From Persicaria tinctoria (taxonomy: Eukaryota > Streptophyta > Magnoliopsida > Caryophyllales > Polygonaceae): a DNA stretch of 64,000 bases. The stretch covers positions 1,180,501-1,244,500 of the forward strand of contig JBANSL010000016.1 of NCBI GenBank assembly GCA_037127255.1. The letters run 5' to 3'. Both the position numbers and the translations under genes were made by a program. Under the pieces are notes generated by a model. The model had not been told where the DNA came from and did not search any database. It saw nothing but the letters and a program-made list of their open reading frames with translations. Of this stretch, positions 33,475-44,784 are shown in pieces. Numbering within the stretch: the first letter of the stretch is position 1; each line of letters begins with the position of its first letter.

Positions 33475-35143
33475 ATGGCGGAAGTCCCGGCGAGCCCCGA
33501 CGGAGGAAGCCACGACAGCGGTGGAGATCAAAGCCCTAGCTCAAATGTCCGCGAGCAGGATAGGTTCCTCCCCGTCGCTAACATCAGCCGCATTATGAAG
33601 AAGGCCTTGCCTGCTAATGGCAAGATCGCTAAGGACGCTAAGGAGACCGTTCAGGAGTGTGTCTCCGAGTTCATCAGTTTCATCACCAGCGAGTATGAAC
33701 TCTCCTCACCTCAACTTTTTTTTTTTTTTAACTCATTTTGATTCAAGTTGTCTGAATTTGGGGGTCTTGTTGTGCCTAGGGCGAGCGACAAGTGTCAGAA
33801 GGAGAAGAGGAAAACTATTAATGGCGATGATCTGCTTTGGGCTATGTCAATTTTAGGGTTTGATGATTACATTGAGCCGTTGAAGGTTTACTTGGCTCGC
33901 TACAGAGAGGTATAGTCTGTGTGCGTCCTTTGTGATGCTTTGAATGCTCTTTTGATAGCTAACTGATGTATTGGTGTTTGTTTTGGTGATTCATGGGCCC
34001 ATTGATGCTGATATTGCAGATGGAGGTGAGTGTTAAATAATGCTAATGGTATCTCGGCATTTGTTCATTGGATTGAGCAATGTAATCTCATTTATGCTGT
34101 ATTTTGTACAGGGTGATACAAAGGGTTCTGCCAAGGGCGAAGGGTCTGGTAGGAAAGATGCAATGGGAGGTCAGATTGTTCCCAACCATCAGGTTGGTGC
34201 TGCTTGTATGGTTGCTATACTCATTTACCTCGCAGAAAACTTGATCTGATCTGACTTTCAAAATTTGTCATTTGCTTTGGAAATTTGACAGCTTACTCAC
34301 CAAGGATCTTTCAATCAAGCTGTGAACTATGGAAATATGCAGGTAGCTCGCTATCCATGCTGGCCTCCTTGAAGAATTTGTTACTGTTCTAGGCAAAGAT
34401 TCAACCTGGGTTCTTAAATGTGAGGACATATTTGCCATTACATTATGTAGTGGTCTTATGCTTCTATAAGCTTGTATCTTCTTCATTGCAAACTGTTGCT
34501 GAAGATGCTTATATATTTTGGCTTGTTATATTGTGAAATGACTGCTTATTTTGGTGCTTTGAGACATCAGAATGACTTTTGACCTCCTCATTTCATTATA
34601 AATAGCATCAACCTGATGCATCTTCATCATATCAATCGTGAGTCATTCTGCAGATATGGTACAAAGTTGGGATGTAGATATGTGTGAAGTGTTGCCTGTA
34701 GATTTATTTTTCTCTGGTCATTCCGGTGTCTTCCTCTATCACTGTGTTTCAGGGGTTTAGTTTCTGTAACACTGAATTTGCAAGGACAGTTCAATATGTT
34801 AATATGTGATGTTTCTATTGGCCCCAATGTCCAATTACTTTTGTCAGCGCTTGGATATTTTGGTATTCATACAATATGTACTGGTGCAAGAGCCCTCGTT
34901 CGATCCTGTTTTTGTGGTTTGTGTCATTAGAATCCTAGCTGAAAGCCATGGCATTTTGACTGTCACTAGAGTCCCTTGTCATTAGAATCCTAACCTAAAT
35001 CATGGTTTAATCCTGAACTGTCTCCATTTGCAAGAGCCCTCGTTCGATCCTGTTTTTGTGGTTTGTGTGAATCAGAATCGGTCATATGCATTGTGTTGTT
35101 GCAGGCTCAGCACATGATGGTTCCCATGCACGACCCAGAATGA
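33475..35143 (+). CDS. NF-YB: NF-YB transcription factor subunit
   Basis: It encodes the B subunit of the CCAAT-binding factor NF-Y, which pairs with NF-YC through a histone fold and then binds DNA with NF-YA. Predicted exons: 33475-33692, 33780-33909, 34020-34025, 34112-34192, 34292-34342, 35105-35143; 174 aa. The core from [20 protein letters not shown] (26-45) to [18 protein letters not shown] (near 102-119) is the canonical histone fold, with [12 protein letters not shown] before the last helix. Exon 3 is only six bases (ATGGAG, Met-Glu), needed to give the expected RYREMEGDTKG. The core has the Asp of REQD and lacks the LEC1-specific residues I know, so it is a non-LEC1 member, nearest to the NF-YB1/8/10 group. 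The paralogue number is not resolved. Confidence 0.95.
34885..35068 (+). repeat. Duplicated segment in the last NF-YB intron
   Basis: The 40-base word starting TGCAAGAGCCCTCGTTCGAT occurs at 34885-34924 and again at 35029-35068, 144 bases apart. CATTAGAATCCTA also recurs between them. This looks like a partial tandem duplication within the intron and does not touch the splice sites. Confidence 0.85.
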
Positions 35144-36950
35144 CCTGCGGGACCTCCATTGATCACTTTCTGAATTCGAAGATTCCACAGTTCTCAATAG
35201 TTGATAATTAGGCTGACATTTTGGTAGAACCATATCCCCATTCTAAATCATCTTTGTTATCTCTAGATGTCAGTAAGTATAATAACCCTATAGTTTTGGT
35301 GTTATTTGCTTGTTAAAGTCATGGCATGTTGACTGTATAGTTTAGTGTCTGCTGTTTGGATTTTGCTTTCGCCATGGAAGTACCATTTTTTCCTTGGTAG
35401 TTTTAGAGTTAATAATTTATCATATTTTGTTGATATAAACATCCTTATATTTTGTTGTTTGTGAAGATTTTGTTTCCTATTTTTGTGATCTATTTACTAT
35501 AGGATCCAATTTTAGACAAAACTCACCTTCATTTGTATATAAGATGCTTTATTTTCGCCTTTTTTCGGTCCTTGTTGAGGGAATCTAGTTTTGATTTTCA
35601 AGTTTCGAATTCGAGACTTATAGTTGAGGGTGAATGATACTTGACCCATCACCAAGTATTGCCTATGTTTTAGTTTTACCAAGTTCTTTTCCTCATAACC
35701 GTGGTCACCACCATTGGTCCATCCATCCATATAGGTATGTTTTATCCTCATTCACACATTGAATTTGCTAAACCAATTCATCATCAATGTTCTGAATTGT
35801 GATACCTCTCAAACAAAATAAAAGTGAACCATTCAATTACTTGCCAGAATGTATTTTTCCATTTAAATCCCATCAAAATAACAATAATCATGGTTGTTGA
35901 TTTTGTCCTACATTTGTAGGTTGTTAGCTGATAGTATTAATTGATTTGTCTTGTGGCTCCTACCCCCTCTAAACCCTTTTCAACCCAAAAATTTATTTGT
36001 GGACATATATATTATAACAGCATTTTTGTAAACTATTGTATATTCAAACTAAAAATAAACAGAAACTTTTATTTGACCCAACATAAAATACCAGGAAAAA
36101 ATATATTATAATGTATATATATTCCGTCACGTTAAATGATCTATAAACGTGGGCCCACAGCCTCAACGAACGGCGTATGGCTCCAGTGCACCTCCCGTGC
36201 ACATGATCACAGCCCTTGCTTTTGTTTTTTTAGTCTCCTAGAACAAGTCATTCTACAGTAATGGATAGGTTCCGATATATAGAAATGGTATTGCTTATTC
36301 AGAAAGATATTACAGTAATGAATTATTGGGAGTATTTGATTAATCACAGATTCTTTTCCAAATTAAAAAAGAAAAAGAAAAAGAAAATGATAATTCCCTG
36401 AAAGGCGGTGATAGTTTGCTGCCGTGGAATAACATAAAAACCAGCAAAATTACACACAGGGAAAGTGCAAAGGAGACGAAGACGAGAAAAAGAAGAAGAA
36501 GGAAAAAAAAAAGGGTTTCCCTTTTGGACTTCAATAGGGTTTGTGTCTGTGGGTTTTCGGATTTCTTCCAAGATCGCTTTAAGGTATTCTGTATTTCCCT
36601 GGATGATCGCCGCAACGTGTTTTTTGGTGATCCATTTGGTTAAAGTCTCCATCTTTCCAGTGTATAAAGTTTAATGGGTTTGGTTTGATTTGATTTCACG
36701 GTGAATTGTAATTGGGAATTTTGTTGGGGGGAGGGGGGGTTCCGATTGATTGCTGAACCAGAGTTCTATAGTGGGAGGGGGTTGTAAATTCATTCCACTT
36801 CCGTCAATTGTGGCTTGAAATTGCATTCTTTGTGGTGTTACTCTAGAAAGTTTTGGTCTTTTTTATGTTGTGTTCAATTATTGTTTGATCGTGTTGATTT
36901 AATCAGAGAGTGTAGGTGTTTTCAGGGACTGAAAGAGTATTGGAATCTGA
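35144..36950. other. NF-YB 3' UTR, spacer and UPL4 leader
   Basis: No gene is recognised. A GAAGAAGAAGGAAAAAAAA tract near 36490 is typical of a 5' UTR. A likely leader intron runs from a donor near 36583 (AAGGTATTC) to an acceptor near 36925 (TTTTCAG), 26 bases before the ATG. Confidence 0.4.
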
Positions 36951-39900
36951 ATGGCTGGTAGGGGGCAGAAACGGTCCGAAATGGGTGATGAGTTGCCTGC
37001 AGATAAGAGAGCTTGTAGTTCATTGGAGAACAGACCAAGTTCATCAAATTCACCACCCCAAATTGTGGTGAATACACCGAAAGCGGAGAGCCATGAAAGG
37101 GATATGGAAACCTCTTCGTCTGCTTCAGCCTCTGGACGATCAGAGGGCGATTTGGAGAGGGATTATTCACCTTATGGGTCTTGTGATTCTGATGATTACA
37201 ATGAGAGTGATTATAGGCATAGGACCCTTGCTAGATTCCAACGACAAAGGTCACATGGTGATCAAGGGAAGATCAAGAGAGTGATTTCTAGTTTGAGTGA
37301 TGATGCTGATCCTTCTGCACAGTTAGCTTCACTTACCGAGTTATGTGAAGTGTTGTCCTTTGCAACTGAGGATTCAATGTCTAGTATGCTTGCAGACCAG
37401 TTAGCACCTGCCCTTGTAAAATTGGCAAATCATGAAAGCAACCCGGATATTATGTTGTTGTCTATCAGGGCTATAACTTACCTTTGTGATGTTTATCCAC
37501 GTGCAACGGCTTTTCTTGTTAAGTATGAAACAGTGCCTGCTTTGTGCCAAAGATTGATAGCAATCGAGTATCTGGATGTTGCTGAACAAGTATGTTGTTC
37601 TTGTTATCATTCAATTCTGTCCCATCAATATGTTCTCCTTTACATGCTATAAAAGCTTCAACTGTCTATGCACAATATATGCAGTGTTTACAAGCATTGG
37701 AAAAGATATCCCGTGATCAGCCACACGTATGCTTGCAGTGTGGGGCAATTATGGCTGTTTTAGGCTTTATAGACTTCTTCTCCACAATTCTCCAGGTATA
37801 CTGGTGTATGACATGTAAATTTAGTTGGAAAAAAGAACAACATTTTATTATTAGGTACTTCGTAGTTTGCTACTATCACTTCCGTGTTGCTAGTTTGTCG
37901 TGTCAACTGATTTTGTTTATTTTTGGCGATCCATTTTGTTTTCAGAAAACTGCACTTTCAACAGTGGTCAATATATGTAAAAAGCTTTCATCTGAATGCC
38001 CTGATCCTGTCATGGAGGCAGTTCCAAGATTGTGTGATCTTCTTCACTATGAGGATCGACAGGTGTGTAATGTACACCTTTCTTAATTGTAATTCTCTTA
38101 AATAAAACATCGCCTTGAGTTTGCATTTCTAATGTTTATCCTCGCTTTGAATTCACAGCTTGTTGAGAATGTCGTTACTTGTTTGATTAAAATAGCAGAA
38201 CGAGTGAAAGACTCTCCTGACAAGCTCAATGAGCTTTGTAAGCATGGGCTTGTTAAGCACACAATGCATCTCATCAGTGTCAATACGCGAACAACTCTAA
38301 CCCAGACTACTTACACTGTGAGGAAACAGTCCCAATGAAATGTGTATACTTATTCCTCTTCAAGTTGTTTTTCTTCCGTCTAATTATGTATTGATCCTCA
38401 GAGCCTAATTGGGCTACTTGCAAAACTGGCTGCTGGTTCAAGTGATGCTGTCACCATGATTTTTGAGCTTGACGTTGGAAGTATAGTAAAAGATATCTTG
38501 TCTAAATATGAGCTTTCACATGGAATGGTTTTCCCTCATGTCATTGAGAAGCAAAGCAATCAGGTAACTTACTTTGCATTATTTGTTCATTGACGATATC
38601 TTTATTATGGGGATTTTCTTACTGTTCTATCGCAAAAGGTTCTGGCATATATCCTTACACTATTTCGGTATGGTTTTAGACACATGAAGTTCTGAGGTTG
38701 CTGAATGAGCTTCTCCCTCCCATAGATAGGCATCTTGAGGATCAAATATTATCTTGCAAGGAAAAGATCTTGGCTGATAATCCAGATGGATTGCAGAAAT
38801 TTGGAAAGAACGTACTTCCAGTATTGATTCAGGTCAGTTACTTAGCATTTCATCAAATAAGGCAAAATTGTCCAGTCACACTGTATGTTCTTGTTTCCAT
38901 ATACATCTCCTTTTCTTGTCCTTCCTTCAGGTAGTTAATTCTGGAGCAAATTTAGTCGTCTGTTATGGATGTCTTTCTGTTATCAGTAAGATAGTATTTC
39001 ATACTAAATCAGAAATGCTTCTTGAAGTGGTTGAGAGCACCTCCATGCCCAGGTGATTAGCTTGTTTTGCATGGAATCATGTCTTAAATACTTGGTTAGG
39101 AAATACTATTTTAACTAATTATGCTTCTTTGGATCATTCACCAGCTTCCTAATGGGTGTTTTTACTCGAAAGGATTACCATATCCAGGCACTAGCCCTAC
39201 AAATAACTGAAATGGTTCTTCAAAAGCTTCCTGACATATTGGTGGCCTCTTTTGTAAAGGAGGGTGTTTTATTTGCCATCGATGCCTTGCTTACCCCGGA
39301 TAAGTGTTCAGTGTTCATGTTCCCTTCAGCAAGTGGAGTCTCAACACAGTCTGATTTCAGTTTGAGGAGGTGCTTATGCTATACTTATGATACTGATCAT
39401 TGTGTATCCACTTCTGTACCCAAAGCATGCAAACTTGAGAAAGATTGTGTTGAAGAAGTCGCCAAGAGGATAAAAGAAAAATACCTTGCTGCCGATCTTC
39501 ACAGCATGGGAAGTATAGTTACTGATGTACTTCAAAATCTCAGAAAGGCCTCTGGTGAGTTGACTAGTCTGACAAAAACTTCCATTAGAAACGGAGAACG
39601 CACTGAGCATGAAGATAAGTTATATTGTATGTTGCATCGTTTGATGGTACAAATCAGTGGCAATGAACCCATATCTACATTTGAACTCATAGAAAGCGGG
39701 ATATTAAAGGCATTAGTGAATTACCTTTTTGGCGGTCTCTATGAAGGAGGGAAGGTCAATATATCGGATGTTCTTACCAACTTTGATTGTGTACTCAAAA
39801 GATTTGAGGCATTTGCAAGATTATCACTTTCTTCCTCTGATCCTGCCTTTACGGACTTGCCTCTTTCGTTGCTGGTGCGAAAACTACAAATTGCCTTCTC

Positions 39901-42900
39901 TACTATGGAGAGCTTTCCTGTAATATTAGGCAACATGGCCAATATTAGAAGCTCTTATGCTTCTGTACCTTCTGCACGACCTGTTGCACATCCATGCCTT
40001 CGAGTTCGTTTTAAGAGGGATGAAGAGGAAAAAAACCTTGGTGATTACTCTGAAGAAATGGTTACAGTTGACCCCTTCAGTTCCGTGGAGGCAATCAAAT
40101 CATACCTGTGGCCCAAAGTTGCGAAAAACAATACTGATAGGTCAAAACCAGCCTCTCCATCCCATGGCCATGTTCCCGAGGCACCAATTCAAGTGGCTTC
40201 ACAAGATGGTTCAGCTAGCCCTGATCCCTTGGAATCTGATACTGTGTGTGCTACTTTGCCTGACTTGCAGGTTTTTTTTTTATATTCTTATTTATTTATT
40301 TGAATAGTAAGAGGGTCTAAGGGAAAATATACAAATGTTACCATCTCATATTTACAAATGTTTTGAGCAGGAGGAAATGGATAAAACAACTACAGCCAAC
40401 TTCACCAATATGGATGTTGATGGACCAAAATGTACGGGTGAACCTGAAACTCTTTTAGTAAGTGAAATAATCTCTGTTGGTTATATCTTCTTTTTGATAT
40501 TTCTGTTGCCCAAGTGAAATATATGTTCCTTTTTTTTACCCACTGGCTCCATAAATAACATGGCATGCAAAAATATTCAATTCAGGGATTTTCTGCGGCA
40601 GAACCTCATCATCCACTTGAAATAGATGCTGGAAGTGAGAACATAAAAGAAGGTATGCAATTCAGAAATGTAACTTGCATTTAGGGAGACTGTTCAAAAA
40701 TGCATGATGACAGATTCAGATCTACCGACATCATTTTTCTAAATTGTATCACAGTAGTTGATGTTACATGCTGAAAGTAATTGCATACGGACTTACAACA
40801 ACAACAATCCCATTGTGCCCTGCTACAAGAAGGGTCTGGGGATCAAATTGCATACGGACTTAGTTATCAATTTTTTTTTTTCAATCTGTGCAACAGGAAT
40901 AAGTGTTGAGAATCCATCCAATGTGGAAGGTAGCCAGTCTGATGTATCTAGCAATGCTGGGAGCAGTTTCTCTAGGCTAGCAATTTATCTTGAAGGGGCA
41001 GAACTAGCCAATTCTTCTACATTATATCAGGAGGTTCTTCGGCAAAGAATGAAATCACAAGATGAGACATATAGTGGTGCCAAAGTGTGGACTGAAGTAT
41101 ACACATTAATCTATAAGAATTCTGCTGAAGTCAGTAGTGAACCTTTGCATCCAGTTGAATCTTGTGCATTAAACGAAGTTGGGCTTGAGAAGCAGTATTT
41201 ACCGTTATTGTCAGAAATAGTCGTTCCCGAGCTTCCTTCGGTAATGGAAGGCTCTAGTCCTACAAGTGATATACTATTTCTACTCAGGAGTTTGGAGGTT
41301 ATAAACAGGTATGCGACCCATTTGGTGTACCATGAAAGAGTGGATAAGTTTAGCAAAGGGAAAAGCAATGACTTGATAAACTCGGAGTTGGTGATCCCTA
41401 AACTGTCACTTGATGAGTTTGTAAACAGTAAATTGTCTGAGAAATTAGAGCAACAAATGCGGGATCCTTTGACCGTCTCTGTTGGGGCCATGCCCTTGTG
41501 GTGCAACTGTTTGATGTCTTCCTTCCCATTTTTGTTTACCTTTGAGGTGAGATCCAAGTTCTTCCAGTTGGCAGCATTTGGCCGATCTTGTGCTGAGCCA
41601 CAATCACCTCGCCATGACTCTGAGAGAAGGCCAAGCAGTGGTGGCCTCCAACGTAAGAAGTTTTCGGTTTCTCGAGATTGCATCCTGGAATCTGCTGCAC
41701 AGATGATGGATAAGCATGCCCAGAAGAATGTGGTCCTCGAAGTGGAATACAATGAAGAGGTAGGCACAGGTCTTGGCCCAACTTTGGAATTCTACACGCT
41801 AGTATGTCATGAGTTTCAAAAGTCTGGTTTGGGCATGTGGAGAGGAGACTACCAGTCTTCCGGTTCCGTTAAAAAGGGGATCGATCTGGGGTCTGGAATG
41901 ATGACATCACCGGTGGGTCTTTTCCCTTGCCCCTGGTCCAAGAGAATCGATACTTCAAACGGGATGGATATATTGGATGTTAATGAGAGATTCTCTCTTC
42001 TGGGATGGATAATGGCAAAGGCTCTACAAGATGGAAGAGTCTTAGATATTCCCTTCTCCAAAGCATTTTACAAACTTATACTTGGGCAGGTAAATCTTCT
42101 GTCTGTGAATTCATGCAGTTTGTTTGAAAAATTTGTTAATGTTTGTTGCTCCAACTAAACTGTCTTGTATTTTATTTTATTTATCAGGATCTTAGTTTGT
42201 ATGATATCCAGTCTTTTGATCCTGAATTCGGGCGAACTCTCCTTGAGTTTCAAGCTATCATTAGTAGGCAACAATTTCTGAGAGCTGATTGTAAAGAGGA
42301 TGTGACATCTGACCTGGATTTAAGCTTCCGGGGCATGGAAATTGAAGATCTTTTCCTTGATTTTACTCTTCCTGGGTACCCTGATTATGTCCTTACAGAC
42401 AAGGAGGATCATTCAGTGGTGTGCACTTGATTGATTGATAAGTTTACAGTGCAGATATTATTGGATAGATTTTCTCGACTTATTCACTACCCGTCTTGTG
42501 CATTTTAGGTAACTCTAGATAACTTGAAGGAGTACGTGTCTCTGGTTGTCGACGCAACTCTAAATGCTGGGATATCCAGACAGGTGGAAGCTTTCAAGTC
42601 AGGTTTCAACAAGGTCTGTAATCATTTGTCAATGAATGTTGGCTTCTTGTTGGCTCAGTATAAAACTCAAAATACTGGCAGTTGAACTTCGTTTATATGT
42701 TCCCTGATCCTGGAGCTCTGGAGTATTGATTTTAAGTTTCTATCTGCCTATGGGTATTTGCAGGTTTTCCCAATCAGTCATCTCCAGATCTTTACCGAGG
42801 AAGAACTAGAACATTTACTTTGTGGAGAGCGCGATTCATGGGTGGTAAATATTTTTATTTAACATTTCATCTATTTGCTGCTGTAGATTATGCATACCTT

Positions 42901-43550
42901 GCCTGTTTGCGTAAGGAAGTCACGGTGTTGGGTTTTGCAGTCTGTTGACCTGTTGGATCATATCAAGTTAGATCATGGATACACTGCTAGCAGCCCACCC
43001 ATTTTATATGTGAGTGCTCATTACATCCTTGTAGGATCCGATATGGCTTGAATTATAGGAATTCGGCTACTCACATAGTCACATACATGCCCTTTTCAAT
43101 TTCAGTTGCTGGAGATCATACGCGAGTTCAGGTATGAGCAAAGAAGATCTTTTCTCCAGTTTGTAACAGGTGCACCACGGCTGCCTCCCGGTGGGCTAAG
43201 CGCCCTGAATCCAAAACTAACCATTGTCCGTAAGGTAAAAGCATCAGTACCCTTTTCGGCTTTGTGATCACCTGTCCAGAATTCCTCATCTGGGTCTGTT
43301 TTGTGCTCCGACAGCATTCTAGCAACTCCCCGGATTTGGACTTGCCGAGTGTGATGACCTGTACTAACTACCTGAAGCTACCACCGTACTCTTCCAAGGT
43401 CTGCTCTCTTTAAATCGAACCTCTTTCTCCAGGAAGTATTTTGATGGACCCTTAGAAAATTCTTCTGTTGCGTCCTCGGTTCAGGAAAGGATGAAGGAGA
43501 AGCTCTTGTACGCAATAACAGAAGGTCAAGGATCGTTCCACCTGTCGTAG
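36951..43550 (+). CDS. UPL4: HECT E3 ubiquitin-protein ligase UPL4-like
   Basis: It encodes a HECT-type ubiquitin ligase that takes ubiquitin from an E2 onto its own cysteine and passes it to substrates. Exons: 36951-37589, 37685-37795, 37946-38062, 38159-38317, 38402-38563, 38680-38832, 38931-39052, 39145-40270, 40371-40457, 40586-40652, 40897-42089, 42188-42418, 42509-42613, 42764-42844, 42941-43009, 43106-43234, 43315-43398, 43485-43550; 1566 aa. The N-terminus ([18 protein letters not shown]) and the acidic stretch after it match UPL4 rather than UPL3. Residues ~130-520 are armadillo-like repeats ([38 protein letters not shown]). The HECT domain fills the C-terminal third, with [12 protein letters not shown], the catalytic Cys-1533 in [14 protein letters not shown], and the end GSFHLS. 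Exons 9-10 encode a poorly conserved linker and are the least certain. Confidence 0.95.
40779..40862 (+). repeat. Short SINE-like insertion in UPL4 intron 10
   Basis: The 17-base word AATTGCATACGGACTTA is repeated at 40779-40795 and 40846-40862. Between them are ACAACAACAACAAT and AAGGGTCTGGGG. The order ACAACAACAAC...CCCA...GGGTCTGGGG...TACG.GACTTA recalls a repeat motif common in plants and often linked to SINEs. It is too short to classify. Confidence 0.4.
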
Positions 43551-44784
43551 AAAGGGGTCCCGCTAACAGCCAACAGGTACACGAAAAGGGCGCTTATTAA
43601 CAAAGATGGGGTAAGCTTTTAAGGGTTCTTATGTATATATATGCACAGTATAGTAGCAGTAAATCTAGCCCTTTTATTAGGAGAAGCTGTAAATAAATTA
43701 AGCAGGAGAATTATAAGGTATTTTATCTAGTGTTTGATTCTACTAAGCATCTGTTTCTCTGGCTTGTTTTTACACTGATAAATAAATAATATTATATTTC
43801 TGGGTATGGTTTGTTTGGCGTGATGTGCTGATTTTTTTACAAGCTCGCTTATCCTATGTTTGGAGGGCTAGGAAAACACATTCGTTGTCGTCTTATAGGA
43901 GGCGGTTCTCGGGTAGGGTTGGTGCTTCCCTGCTCTTGTTGATGGTTTGTTTATGCCTGGACGTTTCTTTTTGTGGATTTGAGATGCCTGGTTTGTTTTT
44001 TAGGCCTTGTTTGGTGTTCTTTTGTTTCTACCATGTTTGCTGAAGTTCTTATCTAGAACTTCGTAAGTATATTTTCGACAGATGTGAGAGAATCAAGCGT
44101 TTGTATGATTCTTTTCTTTGATAAACAATCACAAAAAAGGCATGTTGCTGGCTTGCTGCCATTTTAAAAGAGTTTAACAAAGAGCCTCTTCATTCTCAAA
44201 TATACCAACAACTGGATTAGAATGAAGAACTCCAATAGAGATTAAATAAGCCAGACAAAAAAGGGGATAGAAAACCTAGCAAAACACAATTCGACTCAAC
44301 CCGAAAAATCTGACCCGATTCACCCGACTCAAATCCAATACCCAAAAATTTAAAATCAGAGTCACAAAAGCAACGCCTTGAGTAACCGAGAGTCTAAACA
44401 AATCGAAAAATGGACTAACCATCATCATACAGAAACATCAAAGAAGACCTCCAAGTCTTGAATTGTTTCCTTGTAACAATTACCATAAATGTTAAAATTC
44501 TCAAGTGTTATGCAGCCAAAAGAAAAAACCTTTTTCCAAGGTAACAAGCAGCAAACTCTCATCCAGGCTCGGCAAATTGTTCAAAGACTTGGAAGTCATG
44601 AACATGAATCAAACACCAAAAGTCCAAAACCCTAATAAATATTAACACGACCTCGAACCCTAACCGACACGAAGCCCAATCGGAAAAATTGGGCGAAAAC
44701 CCGAAGAATTTACAGTCTATACAGCAAAACTTTCCACTTTCCTCAAAATGTATCAATGAAAATTGAAATGATTACGGATTAGAG
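43551..44784. other. Convergent 3' gap between UPL4 and the receptor kinase
   Basis: It holds the 3' UTRs of the two facing genes. About 43840-44130 is GT-rich and could be a retroelement tail, but no domain is visible. No third gene is seen. Confidence 0.4.

Noticed and set aside
36340..36660. Open frames upstream of UPL4
   Set aside because: They lie in the purine-rich leader and its likely intron, with no domain and no link to the coding exon.
41111..41781. Long minus-strand frame inside UPL4 exon 11
   Set aside because: Shadow of the sense coding exon; no independent signal.
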